DNA of 64,000 nucleotides, taken from contig MBPM02000082.1 of assembly GCA_001695595.3 (NCBI GenBank), positions 186,001 to 250,000 of the forward strand, read 5' to 3'. Source of the stretch: Plasmopara viticola. Taxonomy: Eukaryota; Oomycota; Peronosporomycetes; Peronosporales; Peronosporaceae. Position numbers and translations under genes: made by a program. Every line of letters begins with the position of its first letter. The stretch's first letter is position 1. The notes beneath the pieces were generated by a model that was not told where the DNA came from, searched no databases, and worked only from the letters and a program-made list of their open reading frames with translations. This document shows, in pieces, positions 33,816 to 43,318 of the stretch.

Positions 33816-34976
33816 ATGCGGCGTCGTTTGATTCTAGGACTAGCCTGTAGTGTAGTCACGAGGCAAGGCTTCGGCCATGATGAGACCATTGGAGACGAAG
33901 CGGCATCAGCAAGTCGATTAAAAGGTGGTGGAGAGTCACAAGGAATAGCGCGCGTAAATTGCAGTCAAACGGTTGAGTGCCAGGGGGTGCCTATAAGCCC
34001 CGTTTGTGGCTCGGACGGAGTCACTTATGCCAATCAATGCGTCTTTGCTTCAGCGTATTGCTCGTCAGATCCTGAGGCTGAAACGTTGTATATTCAAGCA
34101 CAAGGCGAATGCCCTTATACGTCTGACAACGATCAAAGTGAAGACGACAAGGTTTCTGAGCCACCTTTTACAAGTACTACGCCAGAGGTTGATCTGGCAA
34201 CTATCTTTTGCTCCCTCACGTGCAACTTGACGTCAAATCCAGTCTGTGGCACCGATGGGGTCACGTACACGAACGATTGCCACCTCATGTCGTCAAAGTG
34301 TGAGCATCCCGACTTAGAAAAGGCCTCGGATGGTGAATGCAAGGCAATTAACTTTAATGTCTTGAGCGTTAGTGAGAGCATTGACACGGAAGCTGCAGAG
34401 GAAAAATGCAATTTCATGTGCGAGCGTGTGTACGAGCCACTCTGCGGTTCAGATGGAGTCACGTACGCCAATCTATGTCTTCTCGAGTACGCCGCGTGTC
34501 GAAATCCCCACGTCAAAGTCTTTGGACCAGGCAAGTGTCCACTGCACACGCAAGCGGCTCGTTTAGTACCCAATGGTGAGAGCATCAAGAGTCAAGGTGA
34601 GTCGTGTATTCCTGAAGTTTGCACGTACACGTACGCCCCATTGTGCGGCTCCGATGGCCAAACCCACGAGAATCGCTGTCTCTTTGCCAATGCCAGATGC
34701 CAGTATCCAGAGCATGCACTGACCATTCTTCATGACGGCGAATGCAATGTCGAGACGCAACTTACGTGCGAAACAATGACGTGTCCCACGTACACAGAGT
34801 GCCGCGAGCAAGTCGAAGCGGATACTTCAATCGTCGCATACTGTGCAGACATATGCTCGCCCGATCGCTGTAGCGAGCTCGAAGACTGTCAATTGGTCGA
34901 TTCCGACTGCTTTAGGGCGCCATGTTCTCCTATTGCCATGTGCATGCCAAGAGATCGTAGTCACGTCATTACGTGA
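33816..34976 (+). CDS. Secreted four-domain Kazal protease inhibitor (386 aa)
   Basis: N-terminal signal-like segment (MRRRLILGLACSVV, cleavage near FG-HDE). Kazal-type domains at residues 49-99, 132-175, 198-241 and 264-310, each with the CGSDGVTY-like core and six cysteines. Positions equivalent to P1 are Gly/Val (domain 1, which has one extra residue between C2 and C3), Leu138, Arg204 and Tyr271, suggesting different serine-protease specificities per domain. A further cysteine-rich tail (residues 318-376) is not a Kazal fold. Oomycete EPI-type Kazal proteins inhibit host apoplastic proteases such as subtilases; this one may act likewise. Its stop codon lies 8 bp inside the 3' end of the convergent SLX1 gene. 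Confidence 0.9.
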   Translation: MRRRLILGLACSVVTRQGFGHDETIGDEAASASRLKGGGESQGIARVNCSQTVECQGVPISPVCGSDGVTYANQCVFASAYCSSDPEAETLYIQAQGECPYTSDNDQSEDDKVSEPPFTSTTPEVDLATIFCSLTCNLTSNPVCGTDGVTYTNDCHLMSSKCEHPDLEKASDGECKAINFNVLSVSESIDTEAAEEKCNFMCERVYEPLCGSDGVTYANLCLLEYAACRNPHVKVFGPGKCPLHTQAARLVPNGESIKSQGESCIPEVCTYTYAPLCGSDGQTHENRCLFANARCQYPEHALTILHDGECNVETQLTCETMTCPTYTECREQVEADTSIVAYCADICSPDRCSELEDCQLVDSDCFRAPCSPIAMCMPRDRSHVIT

Positions 34977-36105
34977 GATCAATTACCACCATATCGTTGC
35001 GATGTCGACAACGAACAATGTTTTGAGGGTGTACCACATTCACAAGTTGATCAAATTTGTTAGCACTGTGAATCTCATGACTTGTTGATGAAGAGAGGTT
35101 ATCATTGATTTCATGTATATAACTCTCGCCTTGTTGTTCATCTGCAATCCCACATCTCTGTTTATTCTCAGGGCCGGTGACTTGGTTTGCCTCGACTCGA
35201 GTAAACTTCCTTGTTTTTTGCCTTAAAACGCCACCTTTTCGTTTTCTTCCGTGACACTCTTGTCTGACCCGCTGCGCCAATACTCGCCACGTTAACACTT
35301 GCTGACATGCTGGACACTCTCCACTCTGATCGTCGCTGTCTTCATCATGTCTCGTTAACCGAAAATGGTCCGTTAAACATGACACATGACTACACATTTC
35401 GCAATCGGGATGAAAACAGTGCACCACGTCGTTGGCTTGACTCTCCGTATGGAGCCTACTCTCACAGACAAAACACTTCGTTTCTTTCTCGACCTCTGCA
35501 AATGTCTCGATTGCTCTCGTCTCACAACATGCAGCAGCATATCTCGTCCTCAATCCTCGAGCAATGTCGTGGATTTCATCACTCGTGAAACTCACAGTGA
35601 GAGTTAATTCTCGAAATGGCTTTAGATTGACAAGCATCAGCATTTCCACGATCTTCCTGCGAAGGGAGTGAGCAGTTCCAAAACCTTTTAGATCTTTGAA
35701 GTGCGGCTTGGAGATTTTACTAACAAGAGGATGCTGCCAGATCCATTCAACTACAGTTATGATAAATGTAAGCCATCCATATATTACTTCGAGAGTACTA
35801 ATTTACGTACATTGAAGAGCTCGAAATTTGCTCGGAAACCCGTGAACGATAGCAACCATCTCCCTGTTTAACAATAAAAGTACAATATGTATAGGTGTTG
35901 CTCATTGACATGTCCGGGATATTCTTCAAAACAGTTAAGATTCCCACCAGGGTCGAAACTTTCGCGTCCTTTTAGCTCCGTTGACGATTTCTCCATTATG
36001 TTGTCTTACGCGGCGTGCCGGAGATGTAGTGAAGCCGATGTACGTACATCGCAGGCGTCGTGGAGGCTGCACAGGGGTCAACAAGTAGCACGAGAAGAAC
36101 GGCAT
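34969..36105 (-). CDS. SLX1: Structure-specific endonuclease SLX1 (330 aa)
   Basis: Catalytic subunit that, with SLX4, cuts branched DNA such as Holliday junctions and flaps in the nucleus. Proposed exons (minus strand) 36105-35948, 35863-35811 and 35750-34969, with GT-AG introns of 84 and 60 nt. The N-terminal GIY-YIG domain reads MPFFSCYLL and [16 protein letters not shown], then [20 protein letters not shown] across intron 1 and [13 protein letters not shown] across intron 2, with the conserved Glu in FEWIWQ. The C4HC3 zinc finger uses C163, C166, C182, C187, H192, C195, C216 and C219, ending [15 protein letters not shown]. The protein ends in VVIDLT, a SUMO-interaction-like motif. The start is the first ATG before FFSCYLL. 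All key residues appear intact. Confidence 0.9.
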
Positions 36106-36303
36106 TACTAACACTCAGAGTGCTATAAATAAACTGTATTATTTAGCAATTTTCATATGGCTCAAATGTCCTTGTACATTTTTGACAGGTATTATCACAA
36201 GGGTTAAAGTTTTACACTGATGATCCAAGTTTTTCTTGGTTTGACCCATTTTCGCAGATACAACAAGTTTTGCATTATCGTGGGATATTAATTTAGTTCG
36301 CGC

Positions 36304-37010
36304 ATGGCGGAAGACGAGTACAAGGCCGCGGTAAAGGATAAGGAAGCAATTGAGGCGGAGATTGAAGCTGTGATAGGAGAATTAACGTCAGGAAATAACC
36401 CGGGGCTAGATGGACCGCTTGTAGACGCTGAGGGGTTCCCGCGCGCGGACATTGACGTGTACCGCGTGCGTCAACTACGACATACGCTGGCACTCAAACA
36501 AACGGATCACCGAACGATCATGAAGAAGATTGAGACGCTGCTACCAAAGTAATATGATTATCGTGTCGTTGAGGTGGTAGTATTGTCATCTAAGCGTTGA
36601 TGTCTAGACTTTTCGAGGCTCGAAGAGGAAATACGCAGCAACAAGTCAAGACGATAGAAACTAAGACGACTGATCGCATGCAGGAGCTAGAGGTCGAGTG
36701 GAAGCAGACATTAAGCAACGTGAAGACAGAGGAACAAGATTTGCTTCCTTTTGCAGTAGTAGACGGCGTGCAGACCGGGTCGCCCGCCGAGAAAGCGGGA
36801 TTACAAGTCCAAGACCAGGTATTGCGCTTTGGGACGGCTGACGCGAGCAACCACAGAGAATTGGCGGCAGTGAGTTACATTGTGCAGCGTAATGTTAATC
36901 GGGGAATCCGTGTGCTCGTGCGTCGACAAAAAGAGGTTTTAGCGGTGGAGTTGATTCCGCAGACATGGCAAGGTCCTGGGATGCTGGGATGTCTGCTGCA
37001 ACCTGTTTAA
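36304..37010 (+). CDS. PSMD9: 26S proteasome assembly chaperone PSMD9/Nas2 (215 aa)
   Basis: Assembly chaperone that binds the Rpt5 ATPase through its PDZ domain. Two exons, 36304-36548 and 36608-37010, with a 59-nt GT-AG intron (GTAATA...CTAG); the splice joins LLPK to LFEARRG. Exon 1 carries the N-terminal coiled-coil with DGPLVDAEGFPRADIDVYRV and RHTLALKQTDH, both family signatures. Exon 2 holds the PDZ domain (residues about 129-205: SPAEKAGLQVQDQVLRFG, RGIRVLVRR) and the C-terminal GMLGC. Length fits the family (human 223). A truncated duplicate lies at 42296-42822. Divergent from SLX1 (199 bp apart). Confidence 0.92.
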
Positions 37011-37247
37011 ACACTTAAGCTGCGATAATCAAATCCCTTTTTTGCTTATTTTAGCGCGTTTTTTTTCTTATAGGCTGGTGATAAGAAAACGTTTAAACCA
37101 TCTTAACGCATTAAAACCAGCAATATCCCAGTAGGTTGTGATAAACGTAGAGAGCTGTATTTCCCAGTCCATATGCAGCAGCTCCAAGCGTCCATTTCTC
37201 AAGCAAACACTGCTCGAGCACAAAATCCCTGATCCTGCTCCATTTCT

Positions 37248-37767
37248 CTAGAGACGGCGACCACGGCGACCACCTTTTCGGCGGGTACTGTCGGTCGGAA
37301 TCGGGGTCACGTCCTCAATACGTCCAATCTTCATGCCATTGCGAGCAAGCGCACGAAGGGCAGACTGCGCGCCGGGGCCCGGAGTCTTCGTCCGGTTACC
37401 GCCCGTAGCGCGGATCTTAATGTGTAGAGCAGTGACGCCAACTTCTTTGCATTTGGCGGCCACGTCCTGGGCGGCAAGCATCGCAGCATAAGGCGAAGCC
37501 TCGTCACGATCGGCCTTGACCTTCATTCCGCCTGTTACCCGCACAATCGTTTCGCGACCCGAGAGATCAGTCACGTGGACGAAAGTGTCGTTGAACGAAG
37601 CAAAGATGTGCGCCACGCCAAATACCTGCTCCCCCTCCTTGAGGGACGGGCCCACGCGCACGACCTCCTCTACTTCCTTCGTTGCGGTTTTCTTCGACTG
37701 CGAATGGTAAAAAGGTGTTACTTCATGGATACGAAGGACAAAGACACTTGAAGCAATAGCTCACCAT
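37248..37767 (-). CDS. RPS14: 40S ribosomal protein uS11 (RPS14, 150 aa)
   Basis: Small-subunit ribosomal protein of the platform. Exon 1 holds only the ATG (37767-37765); a 67-nt intron (GTGAGC...GCAG, 37764-37698) is followed by exon 2 (37697-37248), beginning [17 protein letters not shown]. Family blocks are all present: [60 protein letters not shown] and the basic end [11 protein letters not shown]. Length agrees with human (151). An oomycete core promoter precedes it at 37783-37798. Confidence 0.95.
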
Positions 37768-37782
37768 GATGGATTCGGACTT

Positions 37783-37798
37783 AAAACTGGGAATGACC
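37783..37798 (-). promoter_or_regulatory. Oomycete core promoter of RPS14
   Basis: Minus-strand GGTCATTCCCAGTTTT fits the oomycete 16-nt core (GCTCATTYYNCAWTTT) with two mismatches, 15 bp before the ATG at 37767. Confidence 0.65.
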
Positions 37799-37799
37799 C

Positions 37800-38415
37800 A
37801 AGGAAGAGATGGACTGACAACTGCCAGTCAAATGAAACTGGCACCCGATTGGTGGAAAACATTAGCAAAGGAATACTTGGAATGTCGGACTAACTACTCA
37901 GGTAGAAACTATACTCATCATATATCTACGATTTTGTTTTAGTTTTACATCTAGTAGGCCATCCTCGCGAATTGAACATGTCGATCGTGTCACTTTGCGC
38001 TATGCCATTCAGATGACGTCATTCGCATCAAAAGAACCTTTTTCCGGTCTTTCGGCATATGATATGTGTTAGAGATCTCTCGCGCCATACAATTTAGTTT
38101 ATATAGTAATTGACGCTGTACACTATATTCTTGCGCATGTTTGGGAATCGCAGTCAATGGGTAATTCTAAGTTTGGCGGGGTCCATCAGATCTGGTGAGA
38201 GAAATTGTCGCCATAGGGTTGGATCCCTCGGTCGAAAGATGGTGTTATTTGCTAATCATCACGTGGGCCGCACTTTCAGATGTTCGTACTAGGCAGCTAA
38301 ATCTAAAGTCAGCTTGGTAACCACCAGTTAGATCCTGTCACACATGATTGGCCCATGCTTATCGGTGTGACCACATAAAATACGAACAGCTTCCAATACT
38401 AGTCAACATAAAACT
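37800..38415. other. Intergenic DNA, nothing recognised
   Basis: No conserved coding frame, no match to the repeats of this window. It marks the edge between the gene island and the effector/transposon region. Confidence 0.4.
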
Positions 38416-38466
38416 GTACGCATACAAAATTTGTACGCATACAAAATTTGTACGCATGCGAAATTT
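38416..38466. repeat. Three tandem 17-bp units
   Basis: GTACGCATACAAAATTT occurs at 38416-38432 and 38433-38449; a third unit with two changes follows at 38450-38466. It lies immediately ahead of SINE copy 3. Confidence 0.9.
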
Positions 38467-38484
38467 GTACTACACTAATTCGCT

Positions 38485-38810
38485 TTCGGAAAAGGTTGGG
38501 GTGACGCCCTCCTTCCAAGCGCGGGGGCTAAATGCTCGCGCGCTTCGGGCAGGTGCTCTCGGGCATCTGCAGGTCTCTAACGAGTCTCACCCTCGACGCG
38601 ACGGTCTCCAGCACCAGGGCGCCTCCTGGGCTCTTACCAAGTCAGAACTACGCAACATAATGGAAGACCCTCACGGCCTCGGTGCTGGCTGCACTGCCCG
38701 CCGAACGAGACTCGACGTATGCGGACACCACTCTATGCCGTGGACTAGCCATAGAGCCTAGCACGTGCATAACTTGGCAACGCGATAACGTAATACAATA
38801 CAATACAATA
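38485..38810 (+). mobile_element. LINE-derived SINE, copy 3
   Basis: Starts TTCGGAAAAGGTTGGGGTGA, ends in AATACAATACAATACAATA. Flanked by a 10-11 bp target duplication ACTAATTCGCT (38474-38484 and about 38810-38820). Same internal junctions as the other short copies. Opposite orientation to copy 4, 366 bp away. Confidence 0.85.
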
Positions 38811-38820
38811 CTAATTCGCT

Positions 38821-39163
38821 GCCTGTGCAATTAAAGCTCAAAGACCTATTGCTGCATTGAAGTATTCCAGAGTCGTATTTTTCTACGATGACTAATATAA
38901 CAGTTGTATTGAAACATTTAAAAGGTCGCTTGGAGGCATCAGAGCATTTTCACCTTAAATGACAAAAACGGAAGATGTTAGGAGCAAAAAACGCAAGCCG
39001 TATTAAAAACATCTCAATGCAATATTGTTGGCAAGCAAAACTTCGACAGGGTGCACCACCTTGTAAAGGAGGCGTGCACGATCTGACCGTTTATTATCCC
39101 CATATCAAAAGCTAAATTTTCGATATAAATAAAACAAAAGTGTACTTTGTGAGCTCTATTAGC
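38821..39163. other. Intergenic DNA between inverted SINE copies
   Basis: A/T-rich; no coding frame or repeat recognised. Confidence 0.4.
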
Positions 39164-39176
39164 ATTTATATCAGTA

Positions 39177-39504
39177 ATGTAATGTAATGTATTACGTTAT
39201 CGCGTTGCCAAGTTCTGCACGTGCTAGGCTCAGTCTGGCTAGTCCACGGCATAGAGTGGTGTCCACATACGTCGGGTCTCGTTCGGCGGGCAGTGCCGCC
39301 AGCACCGAGGTCGTGAGGGTCTTCCATTATTTTGTTTAGCTCTGACTTGGTAAGAGCCCGGGTGGCGCCCTGGTGCTGGAGACCGTCGCGTCAAGGGTGA
39401 GACTCGTTAGAGACCTGCAGATGCCCGAGAGCACCTGCTCGAAGCGCGCGAGCATTAAGCCCCCGCGCTTGGAAGGAGGGCATCACCCCGAACATTTCCG
39501 AAGA
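39177..39504 (-). mobile_element. LINE-derived SINE, copy 4
   Basis: Flanked by the 13-bp direct repeat ATTTATATCAGTA (39164-39176 and 39505-39517). The tail at the left is TAATGTAATGTAATG. It carries both conserved internal junctions. Confidence 0.85.
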
Positions 39505-39766
39505 ATTTATATCAGTATGCATAATTAAGGCTTTGGTGCTTCATACTGCGAATGAGCTTCAAATATATATTTATTAAAAAGAGAAAACACCATTGACTTT
39601 AATCAATAGGTCACTAAATCGACAGCCGCGCCTACATGACTTAACGTATCGTATTTTTCTGTTTAAAAAACGTCAGACAACTATGTTTACCAAGTCATCG
39701 ATCATTTCCGTCATATGATGCTAAAAAGTGCAACGATTTAAACACAATTGCCGAGAGAAACAACTC

Positions 39767-40822
39767 CTAAGTACGCATGGTCTCCAAATAATCCCTAAAA
39801 TTCTGTCCATACCCAGTCTTTGGTGTACTGAGAATAGTCTCAATCGCGTCCGCGTCGTAGTAGTGCTTAAATATTCCTTTGACATTCACGCGCGTCTTAT
39901 GTTTTATCTGATACATGTTTGCATACGCCGCCCATTCATCAAGCTCCGGATTATCGAGAAGATGCATTGGGTTTTTGTTTAGCATCAAATGTTTAAAAAC
40001 CAACAGCGGTGCCACATCTTCGCTTAACCAGAGCTTTTTTAATTCTTGTTGAAGCCTTTCCGCCTTCACTGCCGTTTCTTCTGACCGTTTTGCCACAATC
40101 AGCAGCGAATAGAGACCCGCGTCACCGAACGTATTGTGCAACTGCTCCACTTGCGGTATTGACTTACCTGGGTTGTACATGCGGTAATAGAGGTTCCAAA
40201 TATCATACGCCTTACCGGTAAGCAAGGTCGGATTGTTCTGATTTGACTGCAACTTGCTGTAAAGGCCGTGTGGGCTGAGATCACCTTCTTTCCATTGCTC
40301 CAACTGCTCCCTCTGCAGTGTCGTGCCAATCGTCTGAATTAACGTGTCTTCCTTTTTCTTGGACTCTTCCAGCATCATTGCCAAATTCGTACCACCGTAT
40401 TTCTCCTCTAGTTTTTTAACAATTGACACTTTGCTCGTGGGATGTGCCAAATTGTACCTTTTCACGTACTCAAACCAACCTTGAAACCAGGGATTCGACA
40501 AAACGTCTTGGCCGACCTTATCGAGCTGCAGCTTGGTGTAGACAGAGTGAGGATGCCCATTTTCTAGCCTCCAATAAGCTAGTGTGTGCTCAAGCCAAGA
40601 GTTGACGTTTCGTTTCCAGGCCGCCTGCTCGATTTCGGACAGTAGGGTCCTCTCTTCGTCTTCTGCAAACGGCGGTTTCGAGGTAAAGGTACCAGCTCGA
40701 TCCTCAGTGGATGAAGATGTCTCTAACGGTGCAAGGGACGCTGTTGCATTCGCAAGAGCGTCGGCTTTCACGATACGAAAGAAAATAGGTAGGAGGGCTA
40801 AAGCAATGGCGTGAAGACGCAT
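39767..40822 (-). CDS. Secreted EER-LWY effector (351 aa)
   Basis: Signal peptide MRLHAIALALLPIFFRIVKA, NATAS sequon, SKPPFAEDEER with DEER at 55-58, no RxLR. LWY units follow with SPHGLYSKLQSNQNNP, WNLYYRMYNPGKS, VEQLHNTFGDAGL, LVFKHLMLNKNP and EWAAYANMYQIK. Its nearest relatives are the gene at 43319-44374 and the pseudogene at 46707-47560; all three share the Gly-Lys-Ser-Ile-Pro-Gln block. The frame extends upstream to an ATG at 40891, but the Inr-like element at 40837-40855 lies downstream of that ATG, so 40822 is preferred. Confidence 0.9.
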   Translation of the reverse strand: MRLHAIALALLPIFFRIVKADALANATASLAPLETSSSTEDRAGTFTSKPPFAEDEERTLLSEIEQAAWKRNVNSWLEHTLAYWRLENGHPHSVYTKLQLDKVGQDVLSNPWFQGWFEYVKRYNLAHPTSKVSIVKKLEEKYGGTNLAMMLEESKKKEDTLIQTIGTTLQREQLEQWKEGDLSPHGLYSKLQSNQNNPTLLTGKAYDIWNLYYRMYNPGKSIPQVEQLHNTFGDAGLYSLLIVAKRSEETAVKAERLQQELKKLWLSEDVAPLLVFKHLMLNKNPMHLLDNPELDEWAAYANMYQIKHKTRVNVKGIFKHYYDADAIETILSTPKTGYGQNFRDYLETMRT

Positions 40823-40836
40823 CTTGTTAACGTGCT

Positions 40837-40855
40837 GGCCAAATGAAGAGTGATA
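40837..40855 (-). promoter_or_regulatory. Inr/FPR-like core promoter
   Basis: Minus-strand TATCACTCTTCATTTGGCC, 14 bp before the ATG at 40822; contains the initiator form TCACTCT. Confidence 0.55.
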
Positions 40856-40859
40856 GGGC

Positions 40860-41580
40860 AGTTGCGTCTCTAGTATCCATTTGCGCATCATCGACGAAAA
40901 AGTTTTGGTACGGAAAAACCATACGGTACATTGAAGCTAAGTGCCATAAATGCTGCGAAGGCCACTCCGCTCAGAACTACCGGTTTTGCAGCCATACCGA
41001 CGTCTGCTCAACAATTCAATAACGTTGCCTTGGCTAAAAATGTAATTAAGTAAGCGTAGCGCAAATTTGACTTTTAGACTTTATTGCGCCATGTACCGAA
41101 GACGGCCCAAGCATTGGTCAGTTCGATGAATTTTCAGACCGATAAGGACCACTCACTACCTGCAGTCAACTGCACTAGTAGTATTGTTATTTTGGCAACT
41201 ACAGCGCTTAACCTGCTTCAACGCACCACCTCATTTATTTTTATGCTTTGAGTAATCAAAAATACTCAAACTCATATGCGGTAACTATGTGTAAGATACC
41301 CAAGAATCTGGATCTTACACTCCGCTGTACGTACCAAAATTTTTTAGAAATTCCATTTATTATCATGTCATACTTTAGAGACACTATACTAAAAAACTGG
41401 TTGACAAGAAAAGTATTGCCGAATATTAGGCGATTTAAAACCCGATCTATTGCAACAATAGTCAACAAACAGTGGCCCGATTGCAAACCTGTTATCTCAC
41501 CAGCGCGGATGTATGTGCGACTAGTTCCGTGCTTGAGACCTTTTCTACCACTTAAACGAGTCTTGGAAGAGAGTCGAGCT
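40860..41580. other. Effector 5' flank and duplicated spacer
   Basis: No gene. The block from about 41080 to 41580 (ACTCACTACCTGCAG, TTTTGGCAACTACAGCGCTTAA, GCCCGATTGCAAACCTG, TCTCACCAGCGC, GTCTTGGAAGAGAGTCGAGC) recurs at 44640-45100 and 59570-60040, so effector, flank and spacer were duplicated as one segment. Confidence 0.6.
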
Positions 41581-41585
41581 GCAAC

Positions 41586-42150
41586 TTAGACTTGCGCGGC
41601 TGCCAACTTCGCCAACTTCTCCATCTTAGTCCATCTTCTGTCGTTCCTGTATCACTGATCATCTTCATCGCGTCTGCGTCAAGGAAAGTTTGAAGGATTT
41701 CGTTAGCAGTCTCGGTCGTCTTTATCTTTCTCTGACACGATTCTGCATATATGACTTCACCAGGACTGAAGTTGCTGAAGCAGATGTTCCAGATATCATA
41801 GGCACGGCCGGTAAGCAAGCGACGGTGGCTCGGGTCTGACTGCAAAACGTTGTCAAGTCGCCACGAGGCAGTTTGGTGTCCATCGTTGAAAGTTACAAGT
41901 CTGCCTCACTCTTTGCCTGTTCGAGTAACATTGACAATACGACTTCACTGTATTGCTCGACAAAATGTTCTCGACTGCCAAAAGGTTAAATTTTATCAGT
42001 TCTCTCTTCGTCTCTTGCATCCGACGATTCCGAGACGAGGGGACCAGATCGATCTCGAGTGGATGAAGATGTATCTAAGGGTGCGGTGGACACTGGCGCA
42101 TTTGCAGAAGCGTCGGCTTTTGCAACAAGGATATGTACGATGGGCACTGG
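41586..42150 (-). pseudogene. EER-LWY effector pseudogene, collapsed
   Basis: The minus strand keeps the signal-peptide end (LVAKADASANAP), SESSDARDEER and then a stop near 41985. A later piece reads RRLLTGRAYDIWNICFSNFSPGE (about 41760-41830), and the C-terminus TFLDADAMKMISDTG ... KLAKLAAAQV ends at 41586. About half the coding sequence, including most LWY units, is missing. Its upstream flank now borders the PSMD9 duplicate. Confidence 0.8.
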
Positions 42151-42295
42151 TCAACAACGTAACTTGCTAGCCATATTGCATCTTTAGTATCCATTTGCGC
42201 ATCTACCAAGGAGGACCAGTACAAGAGTCTTATGATAGATGTCAAGGTACGACCAAAAACGCTACGACTCTGTCTTTGTCTTATGTCTACGACAT

Positions 42296-42822
42296 ATGCT
42301 GGCACTCAAACAAACGGATCACCGAACGATCATGAAGAAGATTGAGACGCTGCTACCAAAGTAATATGATTATCACGTCGTTAAGGTGGTATCATTGTCA
42401 TCTAAGCGTTGATGGCTAGACTTTTCGAGGCTCGAAGAGGAAAAACGCAGCAACAAGTCAAGACGATAGAAAGTAAGACAGCTGATCGCATGCAGAAGCT
42501 AGAGATCGAGTGGAAGCAGACATTGAGCAATGTGAAGACAGAGGAACAAGATTTGCTTCCTTTTGCAGTAGTAGACGGCGTGCAGACCGGGTCGCCCGCC
42601 GAGAAAGCGGGATTACAAGTCCAAGACCAGGTATTGCGCTTTGGGACGGCCGACGCGAGCAACCACAGAGAATTGGCGGCAGTGAGTTACATTGTGCAGC
42701 GTAATGTTAATCGGGGAATCCGTGTGCTCGTGCGTCGACAGAAAGAGGTATTAGCGGTGGAGTTGCTTCCGCAGACATGGCAAGGTCCTGGGATGCTGGG
42801 ATGTCTGCTGCAACCTGTTTAA
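42296..42822 (+). pseudogene. 5'-truncated duplicate of PSMD9, still open
   Basis: Duplicated from 36304-37010: the copied segment runs from about 42286 to 43003. It holds the last 65 nt of exon 1 (42296-42360), the intron (42361-42419) and all of exon 2 (42420-42822) without frameshift. A change of ACG to ATG at 42296 gives a start codon in frame, so a 155-residue protein (LALKQTDH... plus the PDZ domain) could be made; differences from the parent are few (for example EARRGK for EARRGN, LLPQ for LIPQ). The N-terminal coiled-coil is lost. It is divergent from the effector pseudogene, and the sequence just upstream is that gene's 5' flank. Confidence 0.75.
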
Positions 42823-43318
42823 ACACTTCAGCTGCAATAATTAAATCCCTTTTCTGGCGTTTTATTCTAAAAGGCTGGTGATTAGAGAACTTTTGAACCA
42901 TCTTAACGCATTAAAACCAGCAATATCCCATTAGGTTGTGATAAACGTAGAGAGCTGTATTTCCCAGTCCATATGCAGCAACTCCAAGCGTCCATCTCTA
43001 GAGGAGGGAAATGAGCCCCGCCAGAATCCGAATGTAGGACCAAAAACACACCTATACTAAATGATGTGAATTATTCTGATAACTATTGCCCCTCAAGGCT
43101 TTGTTGCTTCATATTGCGAATGAGCTGCAAATATATACTTATTGAAAGAGAAAACACTATTGACTTTTGATAGATAGGTCACTAAATCGACAGCCGCGCT
43201 TGGCATTGCCTAAATGATTTCACGTCTAACAACTATATTTACCAAGTCATCGATCATTTCCGTCCTATGACGCTAAAAACTGCAACGATTTAAACACAAT
43301 TGCCGAGAGAAACAATTC

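Noticed and set aside
36304..37010. Two separate small genes at the PSMD9 locus
   Set aside because: A 59-nt GT-AG intron joins them in frame into a protein with the length and domain order of PSMD9.
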